From NCBI RefSeq assembly GCF_033958435.1, contig NC_134137.1, forward strand, positions 105,844,501 through 105,908,500: DNA of 64,000 nt, in the 5' to 3' direction. Below, piece by piece: positions 1-12,189 of the stretch (positions are counted from its first letter, which is position 1; every line of letters begins with the position of its first letter). The translations under genes and the position numbers were made by a program. The notes beneath the pieces were generated by a model. That model saw only the letters and a program-made list of their open reading frames with translations, made no database searches and was not told where the DNA came from. The DNA is from Carettochelys insculpta (lineage: Eukaryota > Chordata > Testudines > Carettochelyidae).

Positions 1-960
1 AGGGGAGGGTGATGATGAGGGTCCTGGTTGCTGGAGTTCTCATCATTGCCCTTGGTCTCGGTGGGCTGGTTCCTGCACAGGTGGCTGGTGGTGCCAGAGG
101 AGCCCACTTACTCATCGGTGTCCATAGCGGGGGGACCAGCAATGTCGATGAGGTGCTCCAGGGCAGCTGCCTCCCTCGGCCCCATGAGCCTGTGCAGCTC
201 TCTGTAGTGGGAGCTGTGCACAGGTCGTGCCCCCGACTGGCTGGCAGATTTCCAGGCTTTGATGTATGCCTGCCTCAGCTCCTTGACTTTCATCTGGACG
301 CTGTCCCCAGCGTGGCTGGGGTGACCTCGGGCAGTGAGCCCCTTGGCTGGCCTGTCGAGGGCCTCTGCATTTCTCTGGTGGGTGCTGGTTTGCTGAAGAA
401 CCTCCTCCTCTCCCCACAGAGTGAGGAGGTCCTTTAGCTCAGCCTCAGTCCGGGAGGGTCTCCTCCTGGCATGCCCCTTGTCCCGGTGCTGTGAGCCCTC
501 AGACTTGTCGGCCGGGGGAGGAGGTCCTGTCGTGCTGCCATGGTGGACAGGGGTGGTGCGTCAAGCAGGTTCAGTCCAACAGGGAGGTCGTGCTGCCCCT
601 GCTTGTGGCACACTCAGCTTCCTGCCTGGAGTTGCTGGGGAGCTGGTTCCTGTCAGGAGGCTGGCACCGAACACACAGTGCTGCCTGGGCTGGCCAGAGT
701 GTCTTGCTGCTCCGGGGGGAGCGGGGGCACCACCATGGCGGGCCCCTTACTTCGAAATACTGAGTGCAGAATGTATACACATACTCTACTTTGAAGTTAA
801 ACTTCGAAGCAGGGCACTACTCCGTTCCTGGGAATGGACTAGTGACTTTGAAGTTGGGCTCCCTCCTTTGAGGTGAACTTCAAAGTAAGGAAAAGTGTGT
901 GTAGACACTCTGCTGGCTGCTTCAAAGTAGCCCCTTAATTTTGTAGTGTAGATGCAGCCT
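1..960 (-). mobile_element. PIF/Harbinger-type DNA transposon, 5' part, cut by window edge
   Basis: The minus-strand element begins near 955 with a tip reading AGGCTGCATCTACACTAC. It continues through sequence rich in TTCGAAG/CTTTGAAG words (about 740-950) into a Myb/SANT-like coding exon and leaves the window at base 1. The tip resembles the ends of the other Harbinger-type and MITE elements here (GGCTGTGTCTACACTAG type). The far end and any target-site duplication lie outside the window. Superfamily assignment rests on the Myb-like exon, which matches the one at 39415-40062. Confidence 0.6.
108..480 (-). CDS. Myb/SANT-like DNA-binding protein of a Harbinger transposon, exon 1 (partial)
   Basis: The frame is open from about 480 down to 111. 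It has the trihelix/Myb-SANT layout of Harbinger accessory proteins: a first helix with TEAELKDLLTLWGEEEVLQ, then VQMKVKELRQAYIKAW, then HYRELHRLMG. The same block occurs in the autonomous element (TEAELRDLLGLWSEEEVLQ, SKVKELRQGY, FYRELRDILG). In the best-studied Harbinger systems this protein binds the transposon ends and brings the transposase into the nucleus. The exon probably ends near 112 at a splice donor of GTAAGT type, because the nominal stop TAA lies inside that donor. The rest of the gene is outside the window. The start codon is uncertain, since the first in-frame ATG at 293 would remove the first helix. Confidence 0.55.
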
Positions 961-1744
961 CTGTTCTGTTTTGCTAATTACTGGTAGTGTTTCTTTTATG
1001 GCAAAGAGTGATGCGTGATGAGTAAAGCGAATCTGCGATCCAATCATTATTAACAGCCATGACAGCTCTAACAGTTCTTAATATGTTAAAACTTCCAATT
1101 ACGGCCGCCCGATATTCACAGTTGGCTCACATGAGTAACTCAAGAAAGCTAATTGCAATTTAAAAAATCACAATTACTTTTTAGTCATAATGTTAAATAA
1201 TAGAATATCAAGTGATAGTTATTAAATATTTTGGATGTTTTTGTACATTTGCAAATATAACTTTCAATTGCAACACAATACAAAATGTACAGTGCTCACT
1301 TCATACTTTTTGATTACAAATATTTGCACTGTAAAATGATAAACAAAAGAGAGTATTTTTCATTGTAGTGTAATACTGTAACTCTGTCTCTTTATCCTGA
1401 AAGTACAGCTTATGAACACACATTTTTTGTTATATCCCTGTTGTTGAAAACAAAACAATGTGAAACTTTAGAGCCTATAAGTTCACTCTGTCCTACTTCT
1501 TGTTCAGCCAATCAGTAAGGCAAAAGTTTGTGCACATTTATGGGAGATACAACAACCTCCTGCTTCTTATTTACAATGTCTCCTAAAAGTGAGAACAAGT
1601 GTTTTCATAGCTCTGTTTGTCACAACCATTCCAGAGGATATGTTTCCATGCTGATGACACCCATTAAAAAAATGCACTAATTACATTTGTGATTGAACTT
1701 CTTGGGGGAGAATTGTAGGTCTCCTGCTCTGTTTTAACCACATT

Positions 1745-2330
1745 TTGCCCTATCTTTCCTATTATAGCTCTCTTAGATGATGATGCAGCACGTGGTGTTC
1801 AAGTAAGAATACATTCACTGCAAACTTAACAAAATGTAGAGAAGGTAGCAATGTGAGACTTCTAATGATAGCTGCAACACTTGAACCAAGGTTTAAGAAT
1901 ATGAAGTGCTTCCAAAACCTGAGCGGGACAAAGTGTGGAACATTCTTTGAAAAGTCTTAAAAGACCAACACACTGATGCAGAAACTTCAGAATCCGAAGT
2001 ACCAAAAAAAAAGAAAAGCAACCTTCTGCAGTTCTGCCGATGATTGATGATGAAAATGAGCATGCGTTGGTCAACACTGTTTTGGATTATTATCAAGCAG
2101 AACCAGTCAGCATGGACACATGTCATCTGTTATGATGCTTGAAGTCTGAAGGAGCATATGAATCTTTAGCTCAGCTGGTACATAAATATCTTGTGATCTC
2201 TACAACAGTGGTGTGAACACCTACCCTTATTTTTCAGTGACATTGGAAGTAAGAAACAGGTAGCATTATCTTCTGTAAATGTAAACAAATTTGTTTTCAT
2301 GCAGTTGGCTGAACAATAGGTATAACTGAA
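1745..2330 (+). pseudogene. hAT transposase relic, C-terminal dimerisation region
   Basis: Conceptual translation in shifting frames gives a hAT-like C-terminal stretch. A lysine-serine-glutamate segment is followed by a YESLAQLVHKYL-type motif near 2150-2190, and then by a serine-valine-asparagine motif near 2255-2300, in the order of hAT dimerisation domains. Stops and frameshifts are frequent and no reading frame exceeds about 77 codons. The catalytic core upstream is not recognisable. It sits centrally between the inverted arms, which supports the assignment. It is an old, dead copy. Confidence 0.4.
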
Positions 2331-2423
2331 ATGGCTCACAGGTGCTAAAGTTATACATTGTTTTATTTCTGAATGTAATTATTTTTGTACATAATTCTAC
2401 ATTTGTTCAACTTTCATGATAAA

Positions 2424-2495
2424 TAACAGAGAGAAAGCCATGCTAGTCTATATACTATCAAAACAAAAAAGCAGCAAAGTGCTACTTTACTGCTT
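2424..2495 (-). mobile_element. 72-bp PLE-tail fragment inserted in the hAT element
   Basis: This piece contains a variant of the sequence AGCCRTGTTAGTCTGTAT that ends the Penelope-like element at 61955, here on the opposite strand. It is flanked by a 12-bp direct repeat TTTCATGATAAA at 2412-2423 and 2496-2507. Removing it restores continuity with the hAT 3' arm. The fragment also holds a short imperfect palindrome (GCAGCAAAGTGC / CTACTTTACTGC). Confidence 0.5.
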
Positions 2496-2769
2496 TTTCA
2501 TGATAAAGATATTGCACTGCAGTACTTGTATTGGTTAATTGAATAATAGTATTTTGTTATTACACTGCAAATATTTGTAATCAAAATAAGTATGAAGTGA
2601 GCATCATACACGTATTCTGTGCTGTAATTGAACTCAATATTTTTGAAAATGTGATAAACATCCAACATATTTAAATAAAAAGTATTCTATTGTTTAAAAG
2701 CACAATTAAGGGCATGATTAATCTTGATTAATCACTATTATTTTTTTCAATCACTTACCAGCCCTACGT

Positions 2770-5000
2770 TCAGTGGGTCATTATTTCAGCCATTACAGAA
2801 ACCACTGGTAATAACAAGTATGTCTTATTAATCACAGAACATAATTGCAGCACAAGGAACCACTTATCATATACCAAATCATGTTTGTTATAACATATCT
2901 GTTTAGACACCTTTCTTTAGTTTTGAGGCCTCCCTTCCTTGAAAATCTGGGCTATAGTGGGTAAGGCTAAAATATTATATATGTTTCATTATTGAGTTAA
3001 TTTTGCCTTCACTTTATAGACCCAGCTGAAGGATATATATATATTTGACAATAATAGAAAGGGTTTGGTTTAGTATATAAGAGAACTATCAATTTTAAAA
3101 AAATTATTAAAAACCTTTTAAGAAACATTAACTGATTCCTGCTCTGTAATATTGTGCATCCGTTTAACAAGTTACCTCATCTGTCCTTATTGATAGATAT
3201 ATTCATTGTAGACCCCTAATTAAAATGTTTTCATGCATAAATTAACCTAAATTTATCTATTTTACTTATCTTGCTGAAACTTACTTTTCTTTGTCTTGTT
3301 TTCAACACACATGTTTCTTGTTGTCAACACACTGGCTCCATCCAGTTCTTATCTTATAGATATTATGTTATTTATTGCTGTTTTTTTGGCCTTGGGTCTT
3401 TACTTGTCGGCATCTCTTGTTGTGCATGTTTGCATGCATACATACCTGATTTACTGGATAGCTACAGCTTTTTCTTGATTTTCTGCCTTCCCGTTCTATT
3501 TGCTCAGGCCAAGAACTTTACACATAAGACACAAACTTTTTAGCAAAGTTTGAAGTGCTGTATTAGGAAAAATAAATGCAAAAACAAAAATTAAATTAAA
3601 TATTCTTGCATAATATCCGTTTATCAAATAGTAGTATATCTTTTCTAACAAAATGCATTACATGGGTTTATATTGTTTCCCTATCTTGAAGTATTTGACC
3701 ATTGAGAAAGTGCTTGTTTTTGCTTAAAATTGTGTATTAAAGTGATACAGTCCAACATGTTGGGTATATGTGTTACCTAAATTAAATATAAGTTTAGTGT
3801 TATTCTGAGTTTTCCAGTCATGGTTTTCAATTCCAGAGAAAAACATCAATTAGGTTCGTACATTTTACATACTCTCCTTCTATATTTACACTTTGCTGTA
3901 TAACCACATGTATTTTCATCCCTACATATGTGGTACAGGTATTATGTCCATTCCAGACAGTCAGCTGTATTGGTACACGAGATGAGTATTCTGTGAGTAT
4001 CATATCCTGTCACTTTCATGACCTATGCCAGACATTCGTTTCATGGCCCTGAGGGCATTTCATGGACAAACCCACTTCAAGTGTATCTCCATGCACGCAC
4101 CTGCCACTACCTATGAATGTGTCTTACTAGAATCTGAGACACTAGAGATGTAGGCAGGAGTGTGTATAATTATCATAGCTAATTTACAGAGGACATAAGA
4201 TTCCTTTAACGCTTGGGTCTGATCTCTGTTCCAGCTTAATATTTGCTAGTTGTGAGATCTAGTGCTTGCCCAGCCTTTAGGCTTTTAAAAGCTTTTTTTT
4301 TTTTTTCAAATTTTTATAAATATGAATGTGTCCTTTGCAGCACACATTACCTCTGACACAATAGTGTGGTTTTCAGCCTTATTATGATATACAGTTAACT
4401 AATTAATCTTTTCCAGGGATTTATAGTGTCGTGGTAATATTATGCAAATTTCTTTTTATAGCAACTCCTTAAATAACCCATCCTCAACCTCAGAGAGGGG
4501 ATGGAGCACTTTGTTTTTTATTTTCTTATTTAATGTGTTTAATTGACCATGTAGCTGTTGTAAACTACCTGGATTTATTAAGGACTTTTCTCTTCCAAGC
4601 AACATGTTGATAGCTCCTAGTATTTTTTCCTTTCTTTCTTTTTTATGTTGTATTTGGGGCCATTTCACAGTTTATGCTTTATAAATGTTTATAGAGATTT
4701 ATTTACTTGGCTTCCCTTACACACATTTGATAAAATCCCATGGAGTGATATTTTAAATAACTAGGACACAGAATTAATATTCATTATTATAGAATACATT
4801 GTGTTTATTCTTAATGGGGAAAAGATTAAATCTACTTTCTTGTTCAGAAGTTATTTTAGGAGAAACTTCAGGCTGTTCCTTTTGCTCTTTTACAGCAGTA
4901 TTGAATTGTCATGTGTATGGTAAACAGTTGCATTGGACTCTATGAATTCTAGAACTTTCTGGATTTAATTTTTCTGGTTGTATTGGAGAACTTTTCCTAC
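2770..5000. other. AT-rich non-coding stretch, nothing recognised
   Basis: There are no convincing reading frames; the longest are 90 codons or fewer with membrane-like or random composition. A short (AT)n run lies near 3035-3050 and homopolymer T near 4290-4306. No transposon ends were identified. Confidence 0.5.
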
Positions 5001-5005
5001 TCTAT

Positions 5006-5420
5006 GGCTGTGTCTAGACTAGCCCTTCAACTTTTATGGTAATTTGGATGTTGGGAGATTACTAATGAAGTGCTGCAGTGTATATGCAGCACTTCATTAG
5101 GCTAAATCTACCTCACAGCAACTTCAAAGTGTGAAACTTCAAAGTGCCGGCTTGTGTGTAGCTGCAGGTCAGCTGCAGGTACTTCAAAGTGCCCATGTTA
5201 CTTCAAAGTCCCTTTACTCCTGGAAGAAGGGGCTTTCAACATCAGGGGGTTGTTTCGAAAGGCCCTCAACTACATGGGCGGCATGCATTGTGAAAATGGC
5301 ACGTTTGAAGGGCATGCAGCTGCCATTATGTTAATGAGGCACTGTATATTCATAGCAACACCTCATTAGCATCTACCAAAGTGGCTCATTAGCAAAGGAG
5401 GGGGTAGTGTGGCCACAGCC
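5006..5420. mobile_element. MITE with GGCTGTG tips (Harbinger-like, 415 bp)
   Basis: The tips are GGCTGTGTCTAGACT on the left and, read inward from the right, GGCTGTGGCCACACT. Flanking triplets are TAT and TAA, compatible with a 3-bp duplication of TWA type that has mutated. An internal hairpin is present (ATGAAGTGCTGCAGTG / ATGCAGCACTTCATTAG). Its left 230 bp is the same family as the partial copy at 37316-37551. There is no coding capacity. Confidence 0.6.
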
Positions 5421-5679
5421 TAAGTCTTCTAATACCCAGTCCACATGTCATAGACATTGGAATTTGTGTTGTCCTTGGTTTCATCCAAAAATCTACTTCT
5501 TGTCATACTTGGAGAGTTGGCAGAGTCTGTTTTCTGGGTGTTCCACATTAATTGTTTCAGATGATTCTGATTGCATTATCCAAGAAAGAAAGTAATCCAG
5601 CAACAAAGCCATTCTATAAAATGTTAATACAAGTAACATGCTTCCTCTTTAAATATTTTTAAATTTGCTGTATTTTCAC

Positions 5680-6340
5680 TTCTCTTTACCCAGGAGCACT
5701 GAGTGCATACTAGAACTGCTATTTTCCACAATGCTATAGGGATCTTCCCAGCTCAGTTGCAGGAAGTATTCCTTTTCATTATTATGTTTTACCAGTACAC
5801 TATCTCCTCCTTGCAGCTCCTTTTCTTTTGTTTGATTGAATTGTTTGGCTCTCTTTTGCCATTGCACTCTTGAGTTTTTGGCTGCCCATAAATGGACTTA
5901 TTTTACTTGTTTCTTTAACTGAAACCGCCATTGATCTGTTAGTGCTCCCTGCTGTATTAAATTTGGGCTAGCACACAGTAATTGTTCTGACGGTGTTATT
6001 TTACAACCAGTCATAATTTCACCAGGTGCTCGCCCTGAAGCTTTTTTTAGGGGTGGCTCATAAGGCTATTAATATTAGTGGTAGCATACCATCTCAGTTC
6101 TTTTTGTTTGCTTTTAAAGATATTTTTGTAAATATTATTTTAAGGCATGGGTATTTCTTTCAATTATTTTTGAAGACTGCGGAATGATAAGCAATATGGT
6201 ATTTTTGCTGTGTATCCAGTAAAACCACTGTATTGCACATGATTTCCCCAGTTAAGTATGCTCCTTGATCCGAGTTTGTTACCCATGGGAGCCCTCATCT
6301 GGCAAAATACTGTTCTAACAGAACCTTAGCAGTCTCAGCT
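5680..6340 (-). pseudogene. Endogenous retrovirus/LTR-retrotransposon integrase relic
   Basis: The minus-strand translation, in several frames, shows the order of a retroviral-type integrase. A catalytic-core remnant with a PQSS...ER-type segment lies near 6130-6210. A linker follows, then a C-terminal DNA-binding segment near 5700-5870 with a GDSVLVKHN-type SH3-like strand and a WEDPYSIVE strand. Reading frames are interrupted by several stops; the longest open piece is 63 codons (5676-5867). No LTRs or other genes of the provirus are recognisable nearby. It is an old broken copy, and vertebrate ERV versus other LTR element cannot be decided by eye. Confidence 0.45.
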
Positions 6341-6637
6341 GTTATGATGGGATGTTTGTTCAATTCCATTTTGTGTCTGCTTCCATCTTCACATCACTGT
6401 CTGTCCTTAGGGACCCATTTTATGAGAACATACTACTCCAGGAAGTCTCTCTGCTTCTTTCACTCAAAGCAATATAAGAGTTCCTCCTCAGTACCCACGG
6501 AGTCTACAGTAAATACTTGCAAAAAAGAAAGGACGTTTGCAGCCCATTTTGGATTTTAAAAGGCTAAAAAATCTTCATACACAAGTTGAAGTTCAGGATT
6601 GGCTCATTTCCTTCAAAAATAAATAAATAAAGGAATA

Positions 6638-6840
6638 AAACCAACTAGAAGTCCTGTGGCAGCTTATAGACTAGCAGATATTTTGGAGCATAAGCTTTTG
6701 TGGGCAAAGACTCGCTTCATCAGATGCCTACTCTTCCCTCAAAACAAACCAGCAGTCATGAGCATTTGAAAGACCTAGCAAAATGTTACATGACTGCTGG
6801 TTTGTTTTGTCAGGCTACAGACTAACATTACTACCTCCCA
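6638..6840. mobile_element. PLE 3'-tail copy with internal inversion
   Basis: Bases 6648-6730 are the reverse complement of the PLE tail seen at 61822-61912 (AAGTCCTGTGGCA, ATATTTTGGAGCATAAGCTT). Bases 6800-6835 contain another part of the same tail in the opposite orientation (CTACAGACTAACA). A 20-bp inverted repeat around AAACAAACCAGCAGTCATG (about 6748-6768 and 6789-6811) joins the halves, giving a foldback. No target duplication was found with confidence. Confidence 0.5.
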
Positions 6841-7251
6841 GTTACACTTCCTTCAGTAATTCTACACTGACACTCAGGGATTGATTTACATCTCTTGATA
6901 CCCAGGATATGGATTAATGTATCTTAGAAAACACCATCTTACTGGATCCATCTAAGATACATGGGTAAGGTATGAACGTGTCAGTAGCTTGTTGAACACT
7001 TCAGTGTATTGACTGGAGCAAGAATTTTTATTAAAATAATAATAGCCATTACTACACATCTCAGAAGAAAGAAAATACCTGTATAACTTTACCTGGACAG
7101 TCAGATAGATTGAGAAAATACTCCTTTTCAGGCATCAGCCATCCACAGCATTCTATATTTGTTCTTGTTCTTGAGCTTAACTGCTGTTCATAGGCTGAAC
7201 TTTACAGGAGCATTTCTGGGCTGCTACGAGTCTCTGGCTTGTCTACACCAA

Positions 7252-7610
7252 CATAAGAACATAAGAACGGCCATACTGGGTCAGACGAAAGGTCCATCTA
7301 GCCCAGTATCCTGTCTGCTGACAGTAGCCAATGCCAGGTACCCCAGAGGAGGTGAACCGAAGACAATGATCAAACGATTTGTCTCCTGCCATCCATCTCC
7401 CGCCTTTGACAAAAGGCTAGGCACCATATCTTACCTCTTGCTAATAGCCATCTATGGACCTAACCTCCAAATATTTATCGAGCTCTTTTTTAAACTCTGT
7501 TAGAGTCCTCGCCTTCACAGCATCCTCTGGTAAGGAGTTCCACAGGTTGACTGTGCGCTGTGTGAAGAAAAACTTTCTTTTATTAGTTTTGAACCTGCTA
7601 CCCATTAATT
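7252..7610 (-). mobile_element. CR1 LINE 3' fragment
   Basis: The sequence contains the widespread sauropsid CR1 3' region in reverse orientation: ACATAAGAACGGCCATACTG, then GGTCCATCTAGCCCAGTATC, then, on the minus strand, a segment coding FFFTQRTVNLWNS-like residues near 7545-7570. It is 5'-truncated and has no intact frame. Confidence 0.75.
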
Positions 7611-7614
7611 TCAT

Positions 7615-8450
7615 TCAAAGTTAAGAAACCAACTGGGAGTTGAAAAAGAAGGAATGCTTGTTTTCGTCTTCTGTTCTCTGAAAATAACTAGGTGTAAAAG
7701 GAAAAGATTTCCTAGTTCTAAAATTTGTAAGGACATGGTCATTAATTATAAATACGTATTTTAATGTATCACTTAGTTTAAAATGCAAAACATGTTCCAA
7801 TAAACATTTTTCTTATGTATCTAGCATTTCTAAGAGTAGTTTTATTTAATTAAAAATGTGTATTATTTTTCCATCCAAATATTGCATAAATTGCAAATAT
7901 AAAATGAAACATCTAGTAAAAAGTTAAATTATGTATTTGCTTAATTAAATGTGTGTAGATATAGTGTATGCTCTTGGTTAGCAAAAAAGAATTCTAAGTT
8001 CTAATAGCAGACCTGTGCTTTATGATTTCTGCCCTGAAAAGATGTCATTTAGGGTACATCCTAAGTTTTTTTTAATAAAAATTTGTTGTCCTGGACTTTT
8101 GTCTGAAGCAGCAAATTCATCTTTTTTATTTTTTCCCCACTAACCCACACTTCTGACACTGAAGCCATGACATACATTAGATGTCAGAGATGCTTTAGTA
8201 CTCTTTAGAGAACTAAATCTTTTTAGATCTTCACAGTGTGAAAAGGACAAGCCCATCTTATCTAAGACTGTTTAGATGGGCATTTGTTTGTGTGAGATGC
8301 TGTTTATAAAGTAGACAAAATGTTTGAAAATGTTAATTTGAGTCTCTTTTCCTAAGACTCTGAACTTCCCCTTCTATTGCATTGGCCCACTGCTTGGATG
8401 TGTATGGATTATTACTCAAAGGAGAGAAGATGATTAGTTTTCTGTATAGT
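7615..8450. other. AT-rich stretch, nothing recognised
   Basis: No reading frame, transposon tip or RNA gene could be supported here. Confidence 0.5.
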
Positions 8451-9109
8451 AATTGGAGTTCTTGAAGGTGTGTTGTGCATAGACATATTCCACAACCCAC
8501 TTCACACCCTTTTATCTTAGAGTCCTAAAATATTTATAGTGCTGCAGAACTAAGTGTGAGTTCATCTGCTCTGCCCATTTATGCCCTCGGTGTAGGCCCA
8601 GGGTGCTTGTGTGGCTACAACGCTCCTGCTTCAAGTGTGGCATATGCATGTTGGCAACATATCAAACTCAGCTACCATACAGATAAGTAACTTTCCGTTT
8701 TTCAGACCAGAAACTGTTGTTGTAGAGCTTCTCATGTCCCCCTTAATTACAGCAGTGGCCTGGTGAATCCAGGCCACTGGATTGTATCACCTTTGTCCTA
8801 TTTGGCATATTTTTTCGAGAAATCCAGGAACCAGAATGATTGATACGTTTTTCTTTAAATGGACAGAACAATTCAGCAATTTGAGGAAATGCAATGCATC
8901 ATCCATACATGACTATAGGGTCACAGTCTGATCTTTGGGCATGTATGTGAAGTACCCAGAGGTATTGAGACCTCATCTGGGGTGAGTGAAGTCTCTGCTC
9001 CACAGCCGCGGCTGAGAGCCAGCTGGCCTTAGGTAAAATGGGCATATGTGGGAGCGAATCACTACTTACCCTCAAATGGCTACACCCTGTCTTTACTTTC
9101 TACCGATCT

Positions 9110-10860
9110 CATCCCTCTTCAGGGACCAGTCTTACAAGAGTCATCTTCAGCATGAAATAGAGGGGTTACTGTGAAGAAGCTCAGTGGAGGTGGTTCTCAT
9201 GCAGTACAAGAATGAAGGCTTTTATTCCTGATACTTGTTGATTCTCATAGCCAAGGGCAGGTTACAGTTTTGAACCACTACCTACCAAAACTGAAGTTAC
9301 TTATGGTCTCCCTGGCCTCCACTAGCCCCTATCTGGAGCTCAGAGACTGGTATGCCACCCTCAGTCTTAAGGACACATACTTCTACATCGCTGTCTTCAA
9401 GGGGGCACAGACACTTCCTCTGTTCCAAAGTAGGTCACAACCACTATCAGTTTATGGTCCTCCTGTTCAGCCTGTCTATAGCACCATGTGTGTTTACCAA
9501 ATACATGTTGGTGACAGCAGCCTACCTTTAGTGGCAGGTTGTCCAGATATGTTTGTTTCTGGATAATTGGCTTGTGAAAGGCATCTCCAAGTCTAAGGGC
9601 CAAAAGGATATTGCACTATGGCTAACCATGTGTCACTGTCTCGGGCTGTTGGTGAATGACATAAAATGAACATTTGTTCTGGTACAGAAGGATAGAGTTC
9701 ATTTGAGCAATGCTTGACTCAGTCAGGGTGTTCCTGATGACGGAAAGATTCTTATCACTAGTGAAGCTCATTTCAGAGGTCTCTACATTTCTCCTAACTA
9801 TGGTGAGGGTTTGTCTCTGCCTCCTGGTCCACTTGGCAGTGTGCACACATGTTGTGCCATTCCGGGCTCATAGTGTGACCCCTGCAGAAATGGCTGGTGA
9901 CTGTCTACTCCCAGGCCAGATGCTACCTGGAAAGGGTTGTGAGTATGTGGCTCAAGCGGTAGTTTGACCCTAGCAATGTCCTAGGAGGCATGCTATTTCA
10001 CAGTTCTCTTTCCTAGTTTGAGATGGTCTTGGACACCTCAGATCTCAGTTTTGGAGCCCCACTTCAGCTATCTCCAAACCCAGGAAGCTTGGTCTCCAGA
10101 GGAGATGATGTTACATATAAACTTGAGGGAGCTTAGGGTGGTTCACAGGTCACATGCAATCTTTCTGCCTCATCCAGAAGGCAGAGAGGTCAGAGTTTTG
10201 ATGGGCAACTCCATCTCAATGTTGTGTGTCAACAGGCACAGGGCAGGAGCTTGATCCTCTTCGTTATGTCAGGAGGAACTCTGTCTCTTAAGACTTTTGC
10301 ATCAGCCGCAGAATACATCTTGAAGCATGTCACTTTCCTGGTGCCAAGAACACACTGGGGTATCACCTAAGCATGGACTTTTGCTCCCACCATCAGCGGT
10401 TGCTCCATCCAGATGTGATTTGTGCGATCTTTCAGAAGTGGGGAACTCCCCGCGGTGGACACGTTCATCACCAGACAGAAAAGAACGTGCCATGACTTCT
10501 GTTCCATGCATGATTAGCACAAGTGTTCCCCATCTGATGGTTTCATTTCTTTTCTTATGGACAGGGGACCCATGTACATCTTCCCTCTGATACCTTTCAT
10601 AAGTAGGGTCCTAACAAAGATCAAGGAGCATCATGATAACTCCAACCCAGCGGTGCCAAGACTTGTTTTGAACCTTGATGAGCTTGGCAGTGTCTCCTTC
10701 CAGGGTCCTACCAGACACGTTGGGCCTACAGTCTCAGGTTGCCTTTGGACCCCAACCTTACATCCTTCTGTCTTGTGGCCGGAATGCTGCATGCCTGAAT
10801 CCTGCAGAACTGGCTTGTTCACAGGGGGTCCAGAATATCTTCTAGAACCAAAAGCTCACC
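9110..10860 (+). pseudogene. DIRS reverse transcriptase/RNase H relic
   Basis: Broken frames follow the intact protein at 33205-35439. DWYATLSLKDTYFYIAV (about 9345-9400) corresponds to the RT motif around DWFTALDLQDAYFHITI. A WSPEEMMLHINLRELR segment (about 10090-10140) corresponds to the RNase H WSPTEQSLHINVLELR segment. A region near 10555-10640 corresponds to the AFPPTVLIHKVL-type C-terminal block. There are many stops and frameshifts, and the YLDD catalytic box is not preserved in any readable frame. Confidence 0.6.
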
Positions 10861-10884
10861 ACTAGGCAGACCTGCAAGGCAAAG

Positions 10885-11580
10885 TGAATGGGGTTTTCCT
10901 ACTGGGTGGCTGAGCTGGGCATCTTCCCCCCTGCCCTGCATTCTGCACTGCAGGACATATTAGATTACCTGCTTCCCCTGAAAAGCCAAGGCCTCAAACA
11001 TTCTTCTGTTAGGGTACACTTGACAACAATTTCTGCTTTACATATGCCAGTCCAAGACCAGTCATTTTTTTCAATGACATGATAGCCAGGTCCCTAGAGG
11101 GCCCTGAGATGCTCTTTAAATATGTTAAGTCTTCAGTCCTTCAGTCCCAAAGGATCTCAGCCTTGTTCTCTCTAGACTCATGAGGCCACAGACTTGAAGG
11201 GTGGCCCCATGTTCTCTGCAACACATATTGGAAAGTCACCTTCCTAGTGGCACTGACATCAGCGAAATGGGTCTCTGAATTGCATGCCTTAACATTGGAA
11301 CGTCTGTGTGCTATCTTCCATAAGAACAGGATGCATCTCTGACCTCATCTGTTCTTCCTTATGAAGGCAATGTTGAATTTTCACAATAGTCAGGATATCT
11401 TCCTTATGGTCTTCTATCCAAAGCCCCATAAGACTAATGAGGAAAGGTTTCTTCATGCCCTGGATTTGCTGAGGCCCTGGCTTTCTACCTGGCATGGGCA
11501 TAACCTTTCCGTAAGTCAACCCAACTCTTCCTCTCCGTGGAGAATAGAATAAAGAGCCTCCTGGTGTCCACACGAACGAT
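10885..11580 (+). pseudogene. DIRS tyrosine recombinase relic
   Basis: ILDYLLPLKSQGLKHSSVRV (about 10947-11006) matches the core-binding block ILEYLLDLKRGGLSLSSLKV of the intact recombinase. VFYPKPHKTNEERFLHALDL (about 11410-11470) matches FYPKPHNSNEEARLHLLDV. The frame is broken between and after these blocks, and the catalytic HxxR and tyrosine are not readable. Confidence 0.6.
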
Positions 11581-12189
11581 TTTTCACTAGATCACCTCAT
11601 GCATATGGACGTTTTACAACCTGGTGGGGATTCCACCATTGCCAGTCATCAGAGCACACTTGACCTGGGCTCAGGTGTCTTCAGTAGCATTCCTGGCACA
11701 GAAACCAGTCTAGGACATCTGTATGGCAGCAATGTGTTTTTTCACTGCACACATTACTATCCCACAGTGCCATTACGTAGCAGGCCAAAGATGATGCTGT
11801 ATTAGGCAGAGCTGCACTGCAATCAGTATGTTCGGGAACACCTGCTCATTTCCAGGGATACTGCTTGGAATCACCAAAGTTGAATGGATGTGAGAAGAAA
11901 AGACAGTTGCCTTTCCATAACTGGAGTTCTTTGAGATGGTGCTGCTCATGTCTATTCAACATCCTGCCCTCCTTCCCCAGTTTCAGGGTTTCCAGCAAGA
12001 AGGGACTCGAGGAGTCAGCAGCACTCATTAAGCTCTGCTATAAAGGTACCATCCCAGGCAGTTCCAGCACTGGTCCCCTGAAGTTACTCCTGAGGGAAAG
12101 ATCTTTCAGATGTGGTGCATGTGATGAGCACTCACACCTAAGTGGAGTGGACATGAGAAACATGTCTTGAAGAATACCAGTTACAGAAA

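Larger units (their letters stand above)
1130..2766 (+). mobile_element. Decayed hAT transposon with long subterminal inverted repeats
   Basis: Sequence at about 1130-1340 returns inverted at about 2560-2765. Shared landmarks include TTGGATGTTT, a block TGCTCACTTCATAC, and GATTACAAATATTTGCA followed by CTGTAA or its equivalent. The right tip reads GTAGGGCTGG on the minus strand. Between the arms lies a plus-strand coding relic resembling a hAT dimerisation region. The left tip near 1070-1130 is too diverged to place and no 8-bp duplication could be read. Confidence 0.5.
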
